The translations under genes and the position numbers were made by a program. A stretch of DNA of 32,914 nucleotides from an uncultured Pirellulaceae bacterium. GTDB lineage: Bacteria > Planctomycetota > Planctomycetia > Pirellulales > Pirellulaceae. The notes beneath the pieces were generated by a model, which saw nothing but the letters and a program-made list of their open reading frames with translations, made no database searches and had not been told where the DNA came from. Where the stretch lies: positions 1 to 32,914 of the forward strand of contig CALDHM010000073.1 of assembly GCA_937941455.1 (NCBI GenBank). The letters run 5' to 3'. Positions 32,364 to 32,914 of this stretch are shown piece after piece. Numbering within the stretch: the stretch's first letter is position 1; the number at the start of each line of letters is the position of its first letter.

Positions 32364-32914
32364 GTCCAGGAAATCCGTGCGCGGTAGGGCATTTCGACGC
32401 GCCGGCCCGACGCCAGCAACAAGACAGGCGGCTGTCAGCGGGACACCGAAGGGCATTCGCCGGTCGAGCGGGGCTGCAACGAAAATCTGAAAAACGCGCG
32501 CAGCATCGCTCCAGGACGGCATAAGAAACAGAGGGTGGCACGAAATTCGAAATTTTGGTGGCTTCTTCTCCTCGTGGCGACCCCGCCCCGCGCCTTGACT
32601 CGCTGCGCCTTATTCACTGATTTAGCCCGCATTCCCCCGCGATTCCTCCCCAAATCCCGGCCATTTCCCCTTCAATCCTGTCCCCATCGCCTTCCCATCC
32701 CTCCCAATCCCGTGTACGGGGCGTCAATGTTGAAACCTATCATCAAAAATTGGTGGGTGGCACAAATGGCACTTGCTCCCTTCCCACCAGCTAATCCTCC
32801 AAAACACATGAAATAGTTACAAAACGCCAAGAGATATTTACAAGACGCCAAGCCTCCCTCCCTCCCACTTTCCGAAAGCTTGGCAGGGCACCCAGACTAC
32901 CACGCCCAACGGAA
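32364..32914. other. Right-end gap with short repeats, no gene seen
   Basis: About 550 bases of pyrimidine-rich sequence. GGTGGGTGGCAC at 32752-32763 repeats the motif at 243-254. Two 15-base direct repeats, TTACAAAACGCCAAG (32817-32831) and TTACAAGACGCCAAG (32838-32852), follow with a 21-base period, and GCCAAGC/GCTTGGC (32847-32853, 32878-32884) can form a hairpin. A 93-codon frame (32535-32816) looks non-coding. Confidence 0.4.

Noticed and set aside
32535-32816. 93-codon rightward frame near the right edge
   Set aside because: It is Pro-rich low-complexity translation of pyrimidine-rich DNA, has no ribosome site and crosses a repeat.

Overview
The window looks like chromosomal DNA from a member of the Planctomycetes. 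This is inferred from the protein families present, the REP-type transposase, and the degenerate intergenic repeats scattered between genes; no rRNA is present to confirm it. Most of it is ordinary single-copy gene content, with accessory material (transposase pieces, a toxin-antitoxin pair, repeats) at both ends.

Layout: (1) 1-1315 has the start of a leftward Y1/REP-type transposase cut by the window edge, an A-rich tandem repeat, and a family 4 uracil-DNA glycosylase. (2) 1636-14354 is a nitrate-to-ammonium (DNRA) respiratory block. It holds a leftward alginate-export-type porin, then rightward napD, napA, a four-heme NapB-like cytochrome, an unknown protein and a cupin. Leftward nrfH-nrfA follow, then a rightward Rrf2 regulator, a membrane-anchored tetraheme cytochrome, an NrfC-type iron-sulfur protein and an NrfD-type quinol-interacting membrane protein. 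(3) 15233-16273 is selD, read through an in-frame UGA with a SECIS-like hairpin just after it. (4) 16342-19334 is leftward sucA (2-oxoglutarate dehydrogenase E1) and a small membrane protein. (5) 19642-22738 has tRNA-Lys(UUU), an FHA protein and a membrane-anchored unknown. (6) 23046-27417 is leftward: an unknown protein, dprA, aroB and a WecG/TagA glycosyltransferase. (7) 27919-29945 holds a polysaccharide deacetylase and a family 4 glycosyltransferase. (8) 30303-32372 holds a decayed DDE transposase and a HigBA-like toxin-antitoxin pair.

How it works together: nitrate would enter the periplasm (possibly through the porin), be reduced to nitrite by NapA with electrons passed by the NapB-like cytochrome, and nitrite reduced to ammonium by the NrfHA complex. 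NrfH and the cytochrome/FeS/NrfD trio provide two possible links to the quinol pool. A near-identical regulatory sequence sits before the Rrf2 gene and, on the opposite strand, before the porin gene, which suggests one regulator ties the two ends of the block together.

The most notable observations are the selenocysteine form of SelD, the NapB-like protein that appears to be an internal duplication (four hemes instead of two), the NrfA with CxxCH in place of CxxCK at its first heme, the shared Rrf2-type operator, and a pair of mutually exclusive RNA hairpins ending in a terminator upstream of selD.
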